From contig NZ_FNCJ01000012.1 in the NCBI RefSeq assembly GCF_900100735.1, forward strand, positions 62,001 through 126,000: DNA of 64,000 nucleotides, in the 5' to 3' direction. The notes under the pieces were generated by a model. It worked only from the letters and a program-made list of their open reading frames with translations, did no database searches and was not told where the DNA came from. The DNA comes from Paraburkholderia phenazinium (GTDB lineage Bacteria > Pseudomonadota > Gammaproteobacteria > Burkholderiales > Burkholderiaceae). The position numbers were made by a program, and so were the translations under genes. Below, one piece after another: positions 31,473 through 40,464 of this stretch. Position 1 is the first letter of the stretch. The number at the start of each line of letters is the position of its first letter.

Positions 31473-33968
31473 TTACTCGTCCGGTAGCCGGATCACGCTC
31501 GCGTCCTTGCGGATCAGGTTGGCTGCCGCAAGCATCTGCTTGCACTGGTGCGCGAGCAGTTTCAGTTCATGCACGGCGTCTGCAGAGTAGTCCGCCGATT
31601 TCTCGGCTTCGACCACCATTGCATCGAGTTCGCGCCCGAGCTGTTTGGTGAGCTCGACCTGCTCGGCCGGCGCTGCCGTGCCGGCCTCGGCTTCGGTGAG
31701 GTTGTCCCGCACCACGCTGAGCACGCGTTGCAGCGGTTGCAGGGAGATGCTCTCCTGCTGCTGTGCCGAGGTCCGCAACAAGGGCGCGGCCGCCGTGATC
31801 TGCGAGGCCAGCGCGTGACTGCGCACCAGCAGATCGTTGAGCTCAGGGACAAACTTCTGTGCCGCCTTTGGCTCCAGCATCATCCGCTGGAATGCCTGTC
31901 CCAGATTGGCAAATGCCACATGCACGTTTTTGCGTGCGAGGCGGTAACGGTAGTCGCGCTCGAGCGCAACCGCTGCGGCAGAGGCGGCGGGCGTGGTTGG
32001 CGCGGCAGATGCGGCTGCCGGGGTGGGTGACGAGGCTGGCGGGGTTGGCGGGGTTGGCGGGGCTAAAGGGGCCGCCGAGCCAGGTGCGCTTGATGTACCG
32101 CCGCCGCTCGCCCCAACCGAAGCAAGCTTCGCCGCCCCAAAGCTCGCCCCGCCAAATCCTGCGGCGCCGAAACTCCCCGCCGGGTCCGCCATCGCTGCCG
32201 CGGGTGCGCGTGCACCGGCCTCGGTCACGACCGCCGTGGCGACCGGAACCGGCTTGCCACCCCACCACCAGCTTGCTTCCAGATATTGCCGGGTCGCAGC
32301 AATCATGCTGTTGACGAGCTTGCCCATCAACCGGTATTCCCAGTAGGGGAACAGGTGGCTGGCAGCAATCGCTATCGCGCAGCCGACCACCGTGTCGATG
32401 GCCCGCTCGCCGATGATGCGCATGCTGCCCGGCGCAAGCAGGTGGAACATCAGCAGCACGTACGCCGAGGTGAACACGACGCTCGCCGTGTAGTTGAAGA
32501 GCAGCAGGCTGTAGCTCATCACCATCGAGGCAAACATCACGACCAGCAGGATGTGCGGTTCCTTCACGAACACCATCAACGCGATACTCGCCGCGCAGCC
32601 GATCAGCGTGCCGATAATCCGCTGTCCGTTACGCTGCTTGGTGAGCGAATAGCCGGGCTTCAGAATGATGACGGTGGTCATCACGATCCAGTACGCATTG
32701 GTGAGCGGTAACAGCCGCCCGAGCCAGAAGCCGACGGCCACCGCGATCGTCACGCGCAACGCGTGACGGAAGCTCGGCGAGGCCATGGTCAGGTTCGAGA
32801 AGATCTGCCCGAACGGCACCCGCCGGCTCGACACGAAGCGCGTCAGCGCCTGGTCGAGGCGCAGTTCGGTTTCGGTGGTGCGGGCTTCGCTGGAGAGGCT
32901 CTTGCGCATCTTGTCGATCAGGCGCGTCGCGCTCCAGATGCGCCGGAAGGTAGCCGACACCGCCGAATACGCTTCCGGGTTCTTCGCCGGCATATCGTGC
33001 TTGCGCATCAGCTCGATTTCGAACTCGATGGCGCGCAATTCGGCCTTTACATTGACGCGGTTGCGCGGCGGCTGGTTCTGCAGCACGGCGAGGCCGATTT
33101 CTTCGAGGTCGGCCGCCGCCTTGCGGATCAGGTCGCGATAGAACGTCAGCATGTCCGAGCCGCCGAAGGTGTTGCGCACCATCGGGTAATCGGTATGGGC
33201 GCCGACGAACAGTTCGTGCAGGTCGACCGTGTTGATGAACAGGTTGAACAGCATGGCGCGGCGCGGTTCGAGCTTGCCGGTCTTGAGCTTGGGCAGGTTG
33301 CGCAGCACGATGTCGCGCGCCGCGTCCTGACGCTCGACCGCGGCGATCTGCTTGGCGACCAGATTGCGGTAGCACTCGTCGAGCTCGTTATCGAGGTCGT
33401 AGAAGTCGGACCGTGCGAGCAGATAGTCCGCGCAGGCGAACACACTTTCGGCGAGCGCCTGCTGTTCGATGCGGTGCATCTGCCAGCGGCTCACAAAGGT
33501 GGACCAGTAGGTGTACCACAGACCGCCTGCCAGAATCCAGGCTGCGTTGACGAGTGCCTGCAGCGGGGTGAAGTGCTCTTCAAGCGTCATGATCATCATG
33601 AAGAGCGTGGCGAAGCTGATCTGCGGCCAGCGGTTGCCATACACGACGATCAGCGAGAGCACGAAAGTGAGCGGCACCACCGTGCACCACAGGGCGACCG
33701 GGTTGACGGTGGCGAGGCCGGTAGCGAGCGCCGACAGGAAGCCGATCACGCTACACGCCAGCATTTCGTTGTGCTTGTACTTGAGCGGACCCGGCATGTC
33801 GACCACGCATGCGCCGAGCGCGCCGGTCGCAATCGTGAAGCCTAGCTCCTGATCGTGGAACAGCAGCAGGCAAATGACGGCCGGTAACGAGACGCCGACC
33901 GCGATCCGCAGGCCGCCATAAAAGTACTGGCTATATAGGAATTTTTTGATCTCGACCGAATAGCGCAT
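31473..33968 (-). CDS. FUSC family inner membrane protein (YccS/YhfK type)
   Basis: An 831-residue protein with two bundles of membrane helices (about residues 20-165 and 405-545), each followed by a cytoplasmic domain, the layout of FUSC/YccS efflux-like proteins related to fusaric acid and p-hydroxybenzoate exporters. GFTIATGALGACVVDMPGPLKYKHNEML and AYWIVMTTVIILKPGYSLTKQRNGQRIIGTLIG are the family hallmarks. The C-terminal cytoplasmic part contains a Gly/Ala/Pro-rich low-complexity insert (about residues 590-660). I prefer the ATG at 33968, preceded by AGG, to the TTG at 33998. Monocistronic. Substrate unknown. Confidence 0.87.
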   Translation of the reverse strand: MRYSVEIKKFLYSQYFYGGLRIAVGVSLPAVICLLLFHDQELGFTIATGALGACVVDMPGPLKYKHNEMLACSVIGFLSALATGLATVNPVALWCTVVPLTFVLSLIVVYGNRWPQISFATLFMMIMTLEEHFTPLQALVNAAWILAGGLWYTYWSTFVSRWQMHRIEQQALAESVFACADYLLARSDFYDLDNELDECYRNLVAKQIAAVERQDAARDIVLRNLPKLKTGKLEPRRAMLFNLFINTVDLHELFVGAHTDYPMVRNTFGGSDMLTFYRDLIRKAAADLEEIGLAVLQNQPPRNRVNVKAELRAIEFEIELMRKHDMPAKNPEAYSAVSATFRRIWSATRLIDKMRKSLSSEARTTETELRLDQALTRFVSSRRVPFGQIFSNLTMASPSFRHALRVTIAVAVGFWLGRLLPLTNAYWIVMTTVIILKPGYSLTKQRNGQRIIGTLIGCAASIALMVFVKEPHILLVVMFASMVMSYSLLLFNYTASVVFTSAYVLLMFHLLAPGSMRIIGERAIDTVVGCAIAIAASHLFPYWEYRLMGKLVNSMIAATRQYLEASWWWGGKPVPVATAVVTEAGARAPAAAMADPAGSFGAAGFGGASFGAAKLASVGASGGGTSSAPGSAAPLAPPTPPTPPASSPTPAAASAAPTTPAASAAAVALERDYRYRLARKNVHVAFANLGQAFQRMMLEPKAAQKFVPELNDLLVRSHALASQITAAAPLLRTSAQQQESISLQPLQRVLSVVRDNLTEAEAGTAAPAEQVELTKQLGRELDAMVVEAEKSADYSADAVHELKLLAHQCKQMLAAANLIRKDASVIRLPDE

Positions 33969-34146
33969 CGACTGCCTGGAGTTTTCGTACCACGACAAAA
34001 ATGAGACTGCAGGGAAGCCCCAAACCGGTGATGAGTCTAACTGATTTTATGGCTCATCTGACCTCGTCCGTTCGGCCAGCTTATGTCGTGTCGATGCGTT
34101 TGCTATGCTGTTCTTCAAGCGTCGTGCGAAGGGTTGCCGGCGCGGC

Positions 34147-34788
34147 TCAGCCGGGCATGCTGTTCGCCTGCGCCGTCGCGACGGCGCGCTCGCGCAAGGT
34201 TTTGCGGTACCACAGCGTCCAGACCATCAGCGCGCCGTAAATGCCGTAGCCGATGAAAGGCGAGATCACCAGGAAGCGCTCGATCGGCCAGGTCCACGCC
34301 ATCCAGGAGCGTAAGAGCGTCTCTCCTGTGAGACCCACGCCCCACACTGCGGTCATCATACGCATCGCCGTGGCGAAGGAAGGGCGCTCGTCGATCAGCG
34401 CGGTGAGCCGCGCGGCGCCGTCCGCCTGTTCGCGGGCCACCGTGGCGCGGGCCAGATAGAAGATGAGTGGGCGGCGCAGCGGCAGCGAGAGCAGAAACGC
34501 CACGCCGATCGCACCGGACACCAGCGATTCGCGTAGCAGCAACATGCGCGGGCTGCCGCCCAGCGCCATCGCGCAGATCGACAGCACAATGCCTGCCAGC
34601 ACGATCACGCTAAGTGCGTCGACGCGCCTGAAGCGCGCCAGTTCGACGAGGCTCCAGATCACCGGCGGCACGGCCGAGGCGATCAGGCCGCCGGTCTCGC
34701 CCCAATGGGGCGCCGCGAACCGGTAGGCTAGCCACGGCAGCAGGAAGTTGACTACCAGCTCAAGCAGGAAAGCAGGGCGCAGTTTCAT
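34147..34788 (-). CDS. VC0807-like integral membrane protein
   Basis: A 213-residue protein with about six membrane segments (LLELVVNFLLPWLAYRF; ASAVPPVIWSLVELARF; ALSVIVLAGIVLSICAMALG; LVSGAIGVAFLLSLPL; ISPFIGYGIYGALMVWTLWY). The pattern R-F-R-R-V-D-A-L-S and PLRRPLIFYLAR is that of the VC0807/septation-like group. The function is not known. Monocistronic, divergent from arfB. Confidence 0.75.
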   Translation of the reverse strand: MKLRPAFLLELVVNFLLPWLAYRFAAPHWGETGGLIASAVPPVIWSLVELARFRRVDALSVIVLAGIVLSICAMALGGSPRMLLLRESLVSGAIGVAFLLSLPLRRPLIFYLARATVAREQADGAARLTALIDERPSFATAMRMMTAVWGVGLTGETLLRSWMAWTWPIERFLVISPFIGYGIYGALMVWTLWYRKTLRERAVATAQANSMPG

Positions 34789-34994
34789 ATTAATTTACGT
34801 TGTAAGCGATAGATGCGAGTATCGGCGAGGTCGCAACGTTCGGCAACTTTTTTTGTGCATCGGTTCGGCTTGCCGATAGTGCTTTGCGTGGCGCTCGCGA
34901 GAGTCCCGCCGCGCCGCGCTCCGCGGGTTTCGTCGTGCGAGACGGCCGCCGGGTGCGTGTGTACACTTGCGGTTCGTTGCTCCCTATCCACGCC

Positions 34995-35399
34995 ATGACA
35001 CCCCGTTATCCGATCCCGCCCAATGAAGTCGAACTGACCGCCGTCCGCGCGCAAGGGGCGGGCGGGCAGAACGTCAACAAGGTTTCCAGTGCGATTCATC
35101 TGCGCTTCGATGTGCGTGCGTCGTCGCTGCCCGACGTTCTGAAGATGCGCTTGCTCGCCCTGTCGGATCGCCGGCTCACGCGCGATGGCGTGGTCATCAT
35201 CAAGGCGCAGGAACATCGCACCCAGGAGATGAATCGTGCCTCAGCGCTGGCGCGGCTCGACGAACTGATTCAGAGCGTCAGCGTGACCCGCACCCCGCGC
35301 GTCGCCACCCGCCCGACGCGCGCCTCGAACCGGCGCCGGCTCGATACCAAGGCGCGGCGCGGCGAGATCAAATCGGGGCGCTCGCGAGTGGAAGATTGA
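34995..35399 (+). CDS. arfB: ArfB (YaeJ), stalled-ribosome rescue peptidyl-tRNA hydrolase
   Basis: A 134-residue release-factor-like protein. The GGQ peptidyl-tRNA hydrolysis motif is in AQGAGGQNVNKVSSAIHLRFD, and the basic C-terminal tail (RASNRRRLDTKARRGEIKSG) that enters the empty mRNA channel is present, which separates ArfB from full release factors. It frees ribosomes stuck on mRNAs without a stop codon. The ATG at 34995 fits the family N-terminus (PIPPNEVELTAVRA). Single gene, convergent with the EAL gene. Confidence 0.93.
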   Translation: MTPRYPIPPNEVELTAVRAQGAGGQNVNKVSSAIHLRFDVRASSLPDVLKMRLLALSDRRLTRDGVVIIKAQEHRTQEMNRASALARLDELIQSVSVTRTPRVATRPTRASNRRRLDTKARRGEIKSGRSRVED

Positions 35400-35425
35400 G
35401 CGAGGGAGGCGGGGAGGGCTGTGGC

Positions 35426-36709
35426 TCAGCGCCTGCGCGGGCTGGGCGTGCTGCGGGCGCCGGGAATGAAATCGACGCACAGTATGATGGTCTTGCTGTC
35501 GCGCTCGAGCGTGACGGCAGCCGTGTAGCAATCTTCGCCGTCGATCAGCGAGTAGTGCGGCCCCATCATGGCGACCCGGCCCGGTGCGGCCAGCGCATGC
35601 TTGAAGTAAGCCCGGCGCGACCAGTTGCTGCGCGTCGTCGCCAGAAGCGGTGCGAGCCGCTGGGGAGGCGGCGGCACGGAAGGGGCGCAGATGGACGGCA
35701 GGGTTTGCTCGCCCTGGTCGTCGGTGACGAACACGCGGCGCGCTTCGGGAATCGGAAACACGAGTTGTGCTGCCTGCGCCAGGTCGCCGCTCGCGGCGAA
35801 GCGGTGGGATGCCGCCAGCACTGCTTCGGCAAAGCCCTCGAAGCCGAGGCGTTGGTGGCGCGCGTGCTTGCGTTCGAAGTCGGCGAACTTGCGCCACATC
35901 GAGTCGATCAGTGCGGGTACCTTTGCACATGCCGCCTGCACGGAGCCCTTCGGCTGGCCGAGCCAGAAGCCCTGCACGAAGTCCACGTCGGCCTGCATCA
36001 GGATCATCAGTTCGTCGTCGGTTTCGACCCCTTCGGCCAGCACCAGCGTTCCCGACTGATGCAGCATGGCGATCAGGTGGCCAATCAGCGACTCGTCGCC
36101 CTGGCGTTTGCCGGCGCGCGCCACCAGCGAGCGGTCCAGCTTGACGATGTCGGGACGGAAGCGCCACACCCGGTCGAAGTTCGAGAAGCCGGTGCCGAAG
36201 TCGTCGATCGCAATCAGAAAGTCGCGCGGCTGGGACGCGGCCAGCATGCTGGCGACGGCCGATTCGTCGTCGGCCGGCTGCTCGAGCACCTCGATCACAA
36301 TGCGTTCCTGCGGCAGTCCGAAATGTGATGACAATTCGTCGATAAAGGCCCGTTGCGGCCAACCGGTTTCGAACACCTGTGGCCGGGTGTTGAGGAACAA
36401 CCAGCCGACCGGAACGTTTTGCTCCATGAAGTTGGCGACGTGCAGGCAGCGGGCGATCCGATCCAGCTCGCGCGCCTCGCTCGCCGAACGGGTGCCCGAG
36501 AACAGCACGTCGGGCGAGACCGGTAGCCCGACCGGGTCGACGGCGCGCAACAGCGCTTCATAACCGACGATGCGTTGATGGGTAATGGACAGCACGGGCT
36601 GAAACACGCTGTGCAGCGTGAGGGCCCGCCATGTGGCGGTCCAGCCGGATTCTTCGTGCACCAGGTGGGGCAGAAGGCCGCTGAGCGTCAGTTCTTCGAC
36701 TGTGGGCAT
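35426..36709 (-). CDS. EAL-domain cyclic-di-GMP phosphodiesterase with C-terminal sensor region
   Basis: A 427-residue soluble protein. The EAL domain covers about residues 30-265 with the catalytic set intact: YEALLR, the Asn in FLNTRP, the Glu in IVIEVLE, IDDFGTGFSN, the Lys in IVKLDRS, AEGVET, and the Gln in VQGFWLG. It should hydrolyse cyclic-di-GMP to pGpG. No GGDEF domain is present. Residues about 285-427 form a second domain (HRFAASGDLAQAAQLVFPIPEA; YSLIDGEDCYTAAVTLERD), similar in position to the PAS/CACHE-like sensor of YkuI. The signal sensed is unknown. Monocistronic. Confidence 0.92.
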   Translation of the reverse strand: MPTVEELTLSGLLPHLVHEESGWTATWRALTLHSVFQPVLSITHQRIVGYEALLRAVDPVGLPVSPDVLFSGTRSASEARELDRIARCLHVANFMEQNVPVGWLFLNTRPQVFETGWPQRAFIDELSSHFGLPQERIVIEVLEQPADDESAVASMLAASQPRDFLIAIDDFGTGFSNFDRVWRFRPDIVKLDRSLVARAGKRQGDESLIGHLIAMLHQSGTLVLAEGVETDDELMILMQADVDFVQGFWLGQPKGSVQAACAKVPALIDSMWRKFADFERKHARHQRLGFEGFAEAVLAASHRFAASGDLAQAAQLVFPIPEARRVFVTDDQGEQTLPSICAPSVPPPPQRLAPLLATTRSNWSRRAYFKHALAAPGRVAMMGPHYSLIDGEDCYTAAVTLERDSKTIILCVDFIPGARSTPSPRRR

Positions 36710-37147
36710 GGTGGCGTGGTCTCAGGCGTGCGATGCGATGCGCAACGAAGTCCTGCGCCGCACCGGCACGCAGGCCGTGGCGTTGGCAGGGCGAAGACGC
36801 TGCCCGAAGAGACGGAGCTCGATTCCAGCCACGCTGGCCTCCGACTGATTGGTCGAAAAACAGTCTAGCAGCTCGAACTTCGCGTGAATGTACGGGTTAT
36901 CACACTCGCACAAAGCCCGCTGCCATATGGGTTCAACGCTAGCACGCGGGTGCGGCGGATGCACGCCAAACTCCAGGCTGCGTCCTCGGCGGTCCGGTGT
37001 GCTGCGTCCTTTGTGCAGATGTTTGCGGCGCTCGCCTACCACCTGCGCATTGTCGAATTCGCCTGCCGGATCTGCCTGCCGTAAGCGCTGCGCCAGCAGG
37101 TTTGCCACCCGGCAGGTATCCTGCTGATTTCCAGGACGGAGCTCAGC
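36710..37147. other. Intergenic stretch, no supported gene
   Basis: 438 bases without a recognisable gene. A 128-codon frame on the minus strand (36722-37108) has no homology I know and an odd composition (many Arg, Cys and His), so I treat it as chance. It presumably contains the promoters for the EAL gene and the monooxygenase-like gene. Confidence 0.55.
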
Positions 37148-37438
37148 ATGACGGAAATTGCGGTAGTGGCAATCTCAGTGGCAAAACCGGGTCATGAAGA
37201 GAAATTGCGCGTGGCGCTTGAAGGTATCGTCGGTCCGACACGCAAGGAGCCGGGCGCGCTTCAGTACGACCTGCATCGCGATGTAAGCGAGCCGCGCCGC
37301 TTTGTGTTCGTCGAACGTTGGGAAAGCAGGGAGGCGCTTGCCGCGCACGCGAAGTCAGCCCATATCGAGGCCTACATAAAGGCCGTCGCGGATTGGGTCG
37401 AACATTCGGAACTTCGCGTCATAGAGAAGATTGCCTGA
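37148..37438 (+). CDS. ABM-domain quinol monooxygenase-like protein (YgiN type)
   Basis: A 96-residue dimeric alpha/beta-barrel (ABM) protein. EIAVVAISVAKPGHEEKLRVALEGIV, GALQYDLHRDVSEPRRFVFVERWES and AHAKSAHIEAYIK match the YgiN/antibiotic biosynthesis monooxygenase family. Members oxidise quinols without a cofactor; others are inactive. The ATG at 37148 follows GGACGGAGCTCAGC. No operon partner is seen. Confidence 0.9.
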   Translation: MTEIAVVAISVAKPGHEEKLRVALEGIVGPTRKEPGALQYDLHRDVSEPRRFVFVERWESREALAAHAKSAHIEAYIKAVADWVEHSELRVIEKIA

Positions 37439-37561
37439 CGCGGGATCTTGTCTGCCAGGGCGGCAGCCAGTCAGGCAACGCAGGCGGTCAGTCGGGCGGG
37501 ACGCCGCGCGAGGCAAGCGGCGGCCGTTGCAGCCAGCCCGCCCGCCGTGTGTGACTGGCGC

Positions 37562-37819
37562 TTAGTGCGTCGACTGCGGGACGTCGAGGATCAGGATGAT
37601 GGTCCAGTCCGCATCGCCGTCGTGGTGATACTGTCGTTCCGCGACGATAAACGGTTGCTGTTTGCCGTCCGGGCCGAGAAACAATACGTCGCCTTCCATC
37701 GGCAGGCATTCAACCGGCGGCAATGCCAGATACGCTTCCTGACCGCCGCGCGGCATCAGCTTTTCGATTTTGCGGGATGCTGCTTCGGTCCATTCGATGT
37801 CCAGCTGGATGTTGCTCAT
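37562..37819 (-). CDS. Small conserved-looking protein, 85 aa
   Basis: An 85-residue soluble acidic protein (MSNIQLDIEWTEAASRKIEKL; EAYLALPPVECLPMEGDVLFL; QQPFIVAERQYHHDGDADWTIILILD). GGAGGAC before the ATG at 37819 is a strong start. Alternating hydrophobic strands suggest a small beta fold. I do not recognise a characterised family. Single gene. Confidence 0.75.
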   Translation of the reverse strand: MSNIQLDIEWTEAASRKIEKLMPRGGQEAYLALPPVECLPMEGDVLFLGPDGKQQPFIVAERQYHHDGDADWTIILILDVPQSTH

Positions 37820-37982
37820 TCTGTCCTCCGCACCAAGGTGCGCACGGGTTGGGGGTGGTTCTTCGGTGCGCGACTTTAGCATACCGTCAGTCGACCCCGG
37901 ACAACAAAAAGCCGAAGCCGGCATGACCGGGTTCGGCTTGACATCGTAGCGACTGGAGCGGGCCTGCCGCCGCCAGCCGAGC

Positions 37983-38240
37983 TTACTCGCTCGCTGCCTT
38001 ATCCATCTTCATGTTCATGGCCGGCTTCTTGTGATGCGGGGCCATCTTGTGATGTTTGGCCGGCATGGCGGGCTTCTCGCTCTCCATGGCTTGCTGCTGG
38101 GATTGCAGCTGTTGCGCACGTTGCTCGACATCGGCTGCCTTGGCCGGATCGGTGCTCATCATGACGCCGTTGTCCTGCGCATACGCGGTGCCCGCCAGGG
38201 CCGAGAGGGAAACCAGGATCGCCAGGGACACTTTCTTCAT
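37983..38240 (-). CDS. Exported Met/His/Lys-rich small protein
   Basis: An 85-residue protein with a Sec signal peptide cleaved after ALAGTAYAQ (about residue 22). The mature 63 residues are a Gln-rich helix (VEQRAQQLQSQQQAME) followed by a Met/His/Lys-rich tail (MPAKHHKMAPHHKKPAMNMKM). Such tails often bind Cu(I) or other soft metals in the periplasm; this is inference. GGAGG precedes the ATG at 38240. No metal transporter gene is adjacent. Confidence 0.8.
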   Translation of the reverse strand: MKKVSLAILVSLSALAGTAYAQDNGVMMSTDPAKAADVEQRAQQLQSQQQAMESEKPAMPAKHHKMAPHHKKPAMNMKMDKAASE

Positions 38241-38567
38241 CTTTACCTCCGTAGAGTGGTTGTGGCTGATTACTGCCTGTCCGATCGGAAGGACAATGCA
38301 TTCTAGCGAGCAATATCCGCTCCAACAGAATCTTTGTAACAGGTTTGACAGATAGTTACATTTGGTTACGTTTGCGCCGTCTCGCCGAAATGTTAAACCT
38401 CGTCATAACGGATGTTATTGCCACATGGACATGCTAGTTCCTCGTCTATCGGCACAAGCTACGAGGTGCAGGCCCGAGGTGTTCGCGCCGCTCTTGAGGC
38501 AGCAAGAAAAGCCGAAAAGCAGCAGCCAGGATATCAGTATGCACAACTGAATAAATACCAGGAGGCG
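38241..38567. other. Intergenic stretch, possible short frame only
   Basis: About 330 bases. A 71-codon plus-strand frame (38412-38627) contains EVQARGVRAALEAARKAEKQ, which looks helical, but it lacks a good ribosome site and runs into the terminator hairpin and the antisense YdcF gene. I do not call it a gene. Confidence 0.5.
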
Positions 38568-38588
38568 AGCCCCCGTTTTGCGGGGGCT
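38568..38588 (-). terminator. GC-rich hairpin after the YdcF-like gene
   Basis: AGCCCCCG (38568-38575) and CGGGGGCT (38581-38588) form a perfect 8-pair stem around TTTTG, starting 9 bases after the YdcF stop on the minus strand. No T run follows on either strand, so termination may be imperfect. Confidence 0.6.
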
Positions 38589-38596
38589 ATGCCGTC

Positions 38597-39316
38597 TCAG
38601 AACCAGCCGAGCAGGCGGTACACGTGAAACTGCGCGATACCGATCAGTTCATGCAGCGCGAGCTCCGCGCTTACCAGATTCTCATATCGCGGCAGCAGGC
38701 CGATGCGTACCTGGCGTGTATTTGAGATAACCGGCTCAGGCGCGAGTCCGAAGCGGTGGAAGTCGAGCAGGGCGCGCCGCATGTGGTAGGCCGAGGTGAC
38801 GAGGATCAGCGAGTCGTAGGGGGTTGACTGCAGGAGTGCCGCCACATTGCGGGCGTTTTCGTAAGTGTTGAGGCTGCGGTTCTCTAGAACGATGTCCGGG
38901 CGCGGCACCTGCTTTCTCAGCAGGTAGGGCAGGTAGGTGTCGGCCTCCGAGGCTTCGTGGTGCTGTGGGTTGCCCCCGCTGACGATCACGCTGCAGTTCG
39001 CGCCGCTTCGTTTGCATGCCGAATAGATGGCGGCACTCGTCGCGATGCGTGCCAAGGCGTCTTTTTTGGGCACCAGCTGGTTAGTGTCGTCGTAGTAGGT
39101 GCCGCAGCCCAGCATCACGATCGTGGTGCGTGCAGCGTAGGTTGCCGGTGCGACGGCGCGTTGACTGCGCTGGGCCCGGTCGAGTAACGGTGCGCTCAAC
39201 CAGCCCGCTGCCAGCGCCCAGAACAGGGCGAAAGCGGCGCATGCGAGGGGGAGGCGCGCCCGCGGCCTTAGCACGATTGCTGCAAAAAAAAGCGCCAATA
39301 AAGTGAATAGAATCAA
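38597..39316 (-). CDS. YdcF-like DUF218 membrane protein (ElyC/SanA family)
   Basis: A 239-residue protein with two N-terminal membrane segments (ILFTLLALFFAAIVL and LACAAFALFWALAAGWL) and a DUF218 domain (about residues 60-225: TIVMLGCGTYYDDTNQLVPK, then SVIVSGGNPQHHEASEADTYL, LENRSLNTYENARN, ILVTSAYHMRRALLDFHR). ElyC and SanA of this family act in envelope or peptidoglycan homeostasis. The only usable start is TTG at 39316; the frame stays open upstream with family-like residues but offers no ATG or GTG. Monocistronic. Confidence 0.82.
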   Translation of the reverse strand: MILFTLLALFFAAIVLRPRARLPLACAAFALFWALAAGWLSAPLLDRAQRSQRAVAPATYAARTTIVMLGCGTYYDDTNQLVPKKDALARIATSAAIYSACKRSGANCSVIVSGGNPQHHEASEADTYLPYLLRKQVPRPDIVLENRSLNTYENARNVAALLQSTPYDSLILVTSAYHMRRALLDFHRFGLAPEPVISNTRQVRIGLLPRYENLVSAELALHELIGIAQFHVYRLLGWF

Positions 39317-39588
39317 TTTAAATGGGGTAACGTATAGTTTTTGGGGATATTCACGCTGCCGCTATCGCGCCATGTCGGTCGCATCACAGGCTCGTGAAGG
39401 GAACGCTAACACGCGGTTCGAACGGGGACCTCAAAAATACGGAATAACAGGTGGCGCCTGGCGGGAGACGGTGACATCGCCCTTGCGATGAGGCTCTCCG
39501 CCATGGGTGGGTGCTACGCGCGTCACTGGTGGCGCGGTGATGTGCTGCGCAAAGATGTGTCATGGCTGCACTTTAAGAAAGAAGTGAG

Positions 39589-39903
39589 ATGACCACGTAT
39601 TCCAACGAAGCAGTTCTTGAAGCGCTGCGGCGGGCGCAGTATCGCCAGGTCCCGTGGGCCCGGCGTCCGGGAGTATTCGAATATTTGCGCGCGCTCGGCT
39701 TGATGGAGACGGTCCGGCAACGCACCGTCGCACCCGCTCCGGGTTTTCATGCGCCGGTCGACATCGCTGTGTTGACCGATCGGGGACGGGCCGAGTTTGC
39801 CCGCCTCGAACGCGACGAGCGATCGCTGAACTGGACTGCGCGCAAGATGACCGATTACGTTGCCGCGGAACACCGCACGGCCGATCTGGAAGTTCGTCCG
39901 TAG
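39589..39903 (+). CDS. Hypothetical protein, 104 aa
   Basis: A 104-residue Arg-rich soluble protein with a predicted helical, winged-helix-like pattern (NEAVLEALRRAQYRQVPWA; GVFEYLRALGLMETVRQ; IAVLTDRGRAEFARLERDE). The last segment resembles the C-terminal wing seen in many small DNA-binding proteins, but I cannot assign a family. Start ATG at 39589 with a weak AAGTGAG site. Confidence 0.6.
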   Translation: MTTYSNEAVLEALRRAQYRQVPWARRPGVFEYLRALGLMETVRQRTVAPAPGFHAPVDIAVLTDRGRAEFARLERDERSLNWTARKMTDYVAAEHRTADLEVRP

Positions 39904-39992
39904 CTGCGCCGCTTTCGGGCAGGGTCCGGGTGCCAGGCGCCGGCATGCCGCCGTCTGGCCGCGAGCGCGGCCGGACGTTGACGGGCAGCGCG

Positions 39993-40022
39993 AAAAAAAG
40001 CCCGTATCGCAAGGATACGGGC
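39993..40022 (-). terminator. Intrinsic terminator (minus strand)
   Basis: GATACGGGC / GCCCGTATC form a perfect 9-pair stem (40000-40008 and 40014-40022) with a 5-base loop. On the minus strand it is followed by seven T (complement of 39993-39999). It would end transcripts from the exported-protein gene at 40213-40464, about 190 bases upstream of it. Confidence 0.85.
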
Positions 40023-40173
40023 GTACCGGAATTACTACTGCCACGCTGTGCTAATGGCATAGATCAGACTGTCTCGTTCCCAGGTGGTTCCCGCAAGTTC
40101 CGCTGAGGTTTTCCCGCGCTTTTGTCAATTTCCGGTCACGTCAGTCGTGTCGTGCACGTCGTATCCTGACTGC

Positions 40174-40215
40174 AGCCCTAAGCCCTAAGCCCTAAGCCCT
40201 AAGCCCTAAGCCCTA
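40174..40215. repeat. Tandem heptamer repeat, six copies of AGCCCTA
   Basis: Six perfect consecutive copies of AGCCCTA occupy 40174-40215. The last copy contains the stop codon of the minus-strand exported-protein gene. Short perfect repeats of this kind change copy number by slippage. Confidence 0.95.
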
Positions 40216-40464
40216 GCGGCGGGGCGGCGCTTCCTCGCGCACCGGCTCTGGGCGTGCGCGCACATTGCTGGCGATATCGCCACGCAAGTCGCCCCGCGGC
40301 GCGGGCGGCGTGAATTCACGAGGGTGTTCGCCCTGTTGCGCAGCCTTGAGCGTGGTAGACCGGTCGGGCTGCCAGTTCCAGCCCGAAGGTTTTTGCTGTG
40401 CGAAAGCAGGTGCGGCAATCAATGAAACGACAATGCCGCACAGAAGCAGTGACATTGGTTTCAC
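40213..40464 (-). CDS. Small exported protein of unknown function, 83 aa
   Basis: An 83-residue protein with a Sec signal peptide (MKPMSLLLCGIVVSLIAAPAFAQ, cleavage after AFA) and a polar Pro/Arg-rich mature part (SGWNWQPDRSTTL; HPREFTPPAPRGD; EEAPPRR). The start is GTG at 40464 with CGGAG seven bases before it, or the ATG at 40455. The stop lies in the heptamer repeat, so slippage there could lengthen the protein. Family unknown. Confidence 0.7.
   Translation of the reverse strand: MKPMSLLLCGIVVSLIAAPAFAQQKPSGWNWQPDRSTTLKAAQQGEHPREFTPPAPRGDLRGDIASNVRARPEPVREEAPPRR

Noticed and set aside
36722..37108. A 128-codon minus-strand frame in the EAL-ABM gap
   Set aside because: No domain, odd composition, no ribosome site; kept as intergenic.
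38412..38627. A 71-codon plus-strand frame with a helical segment
   Set aside because: No ribosome site, runs through a terminator hairpin and into the antisense YdcF gene.
40174..40215. CRISPR or telomere-like element
   Set aside because: The heptamers are directly adjacent without spacers, and the chromosome gives no other sign of a linear end.
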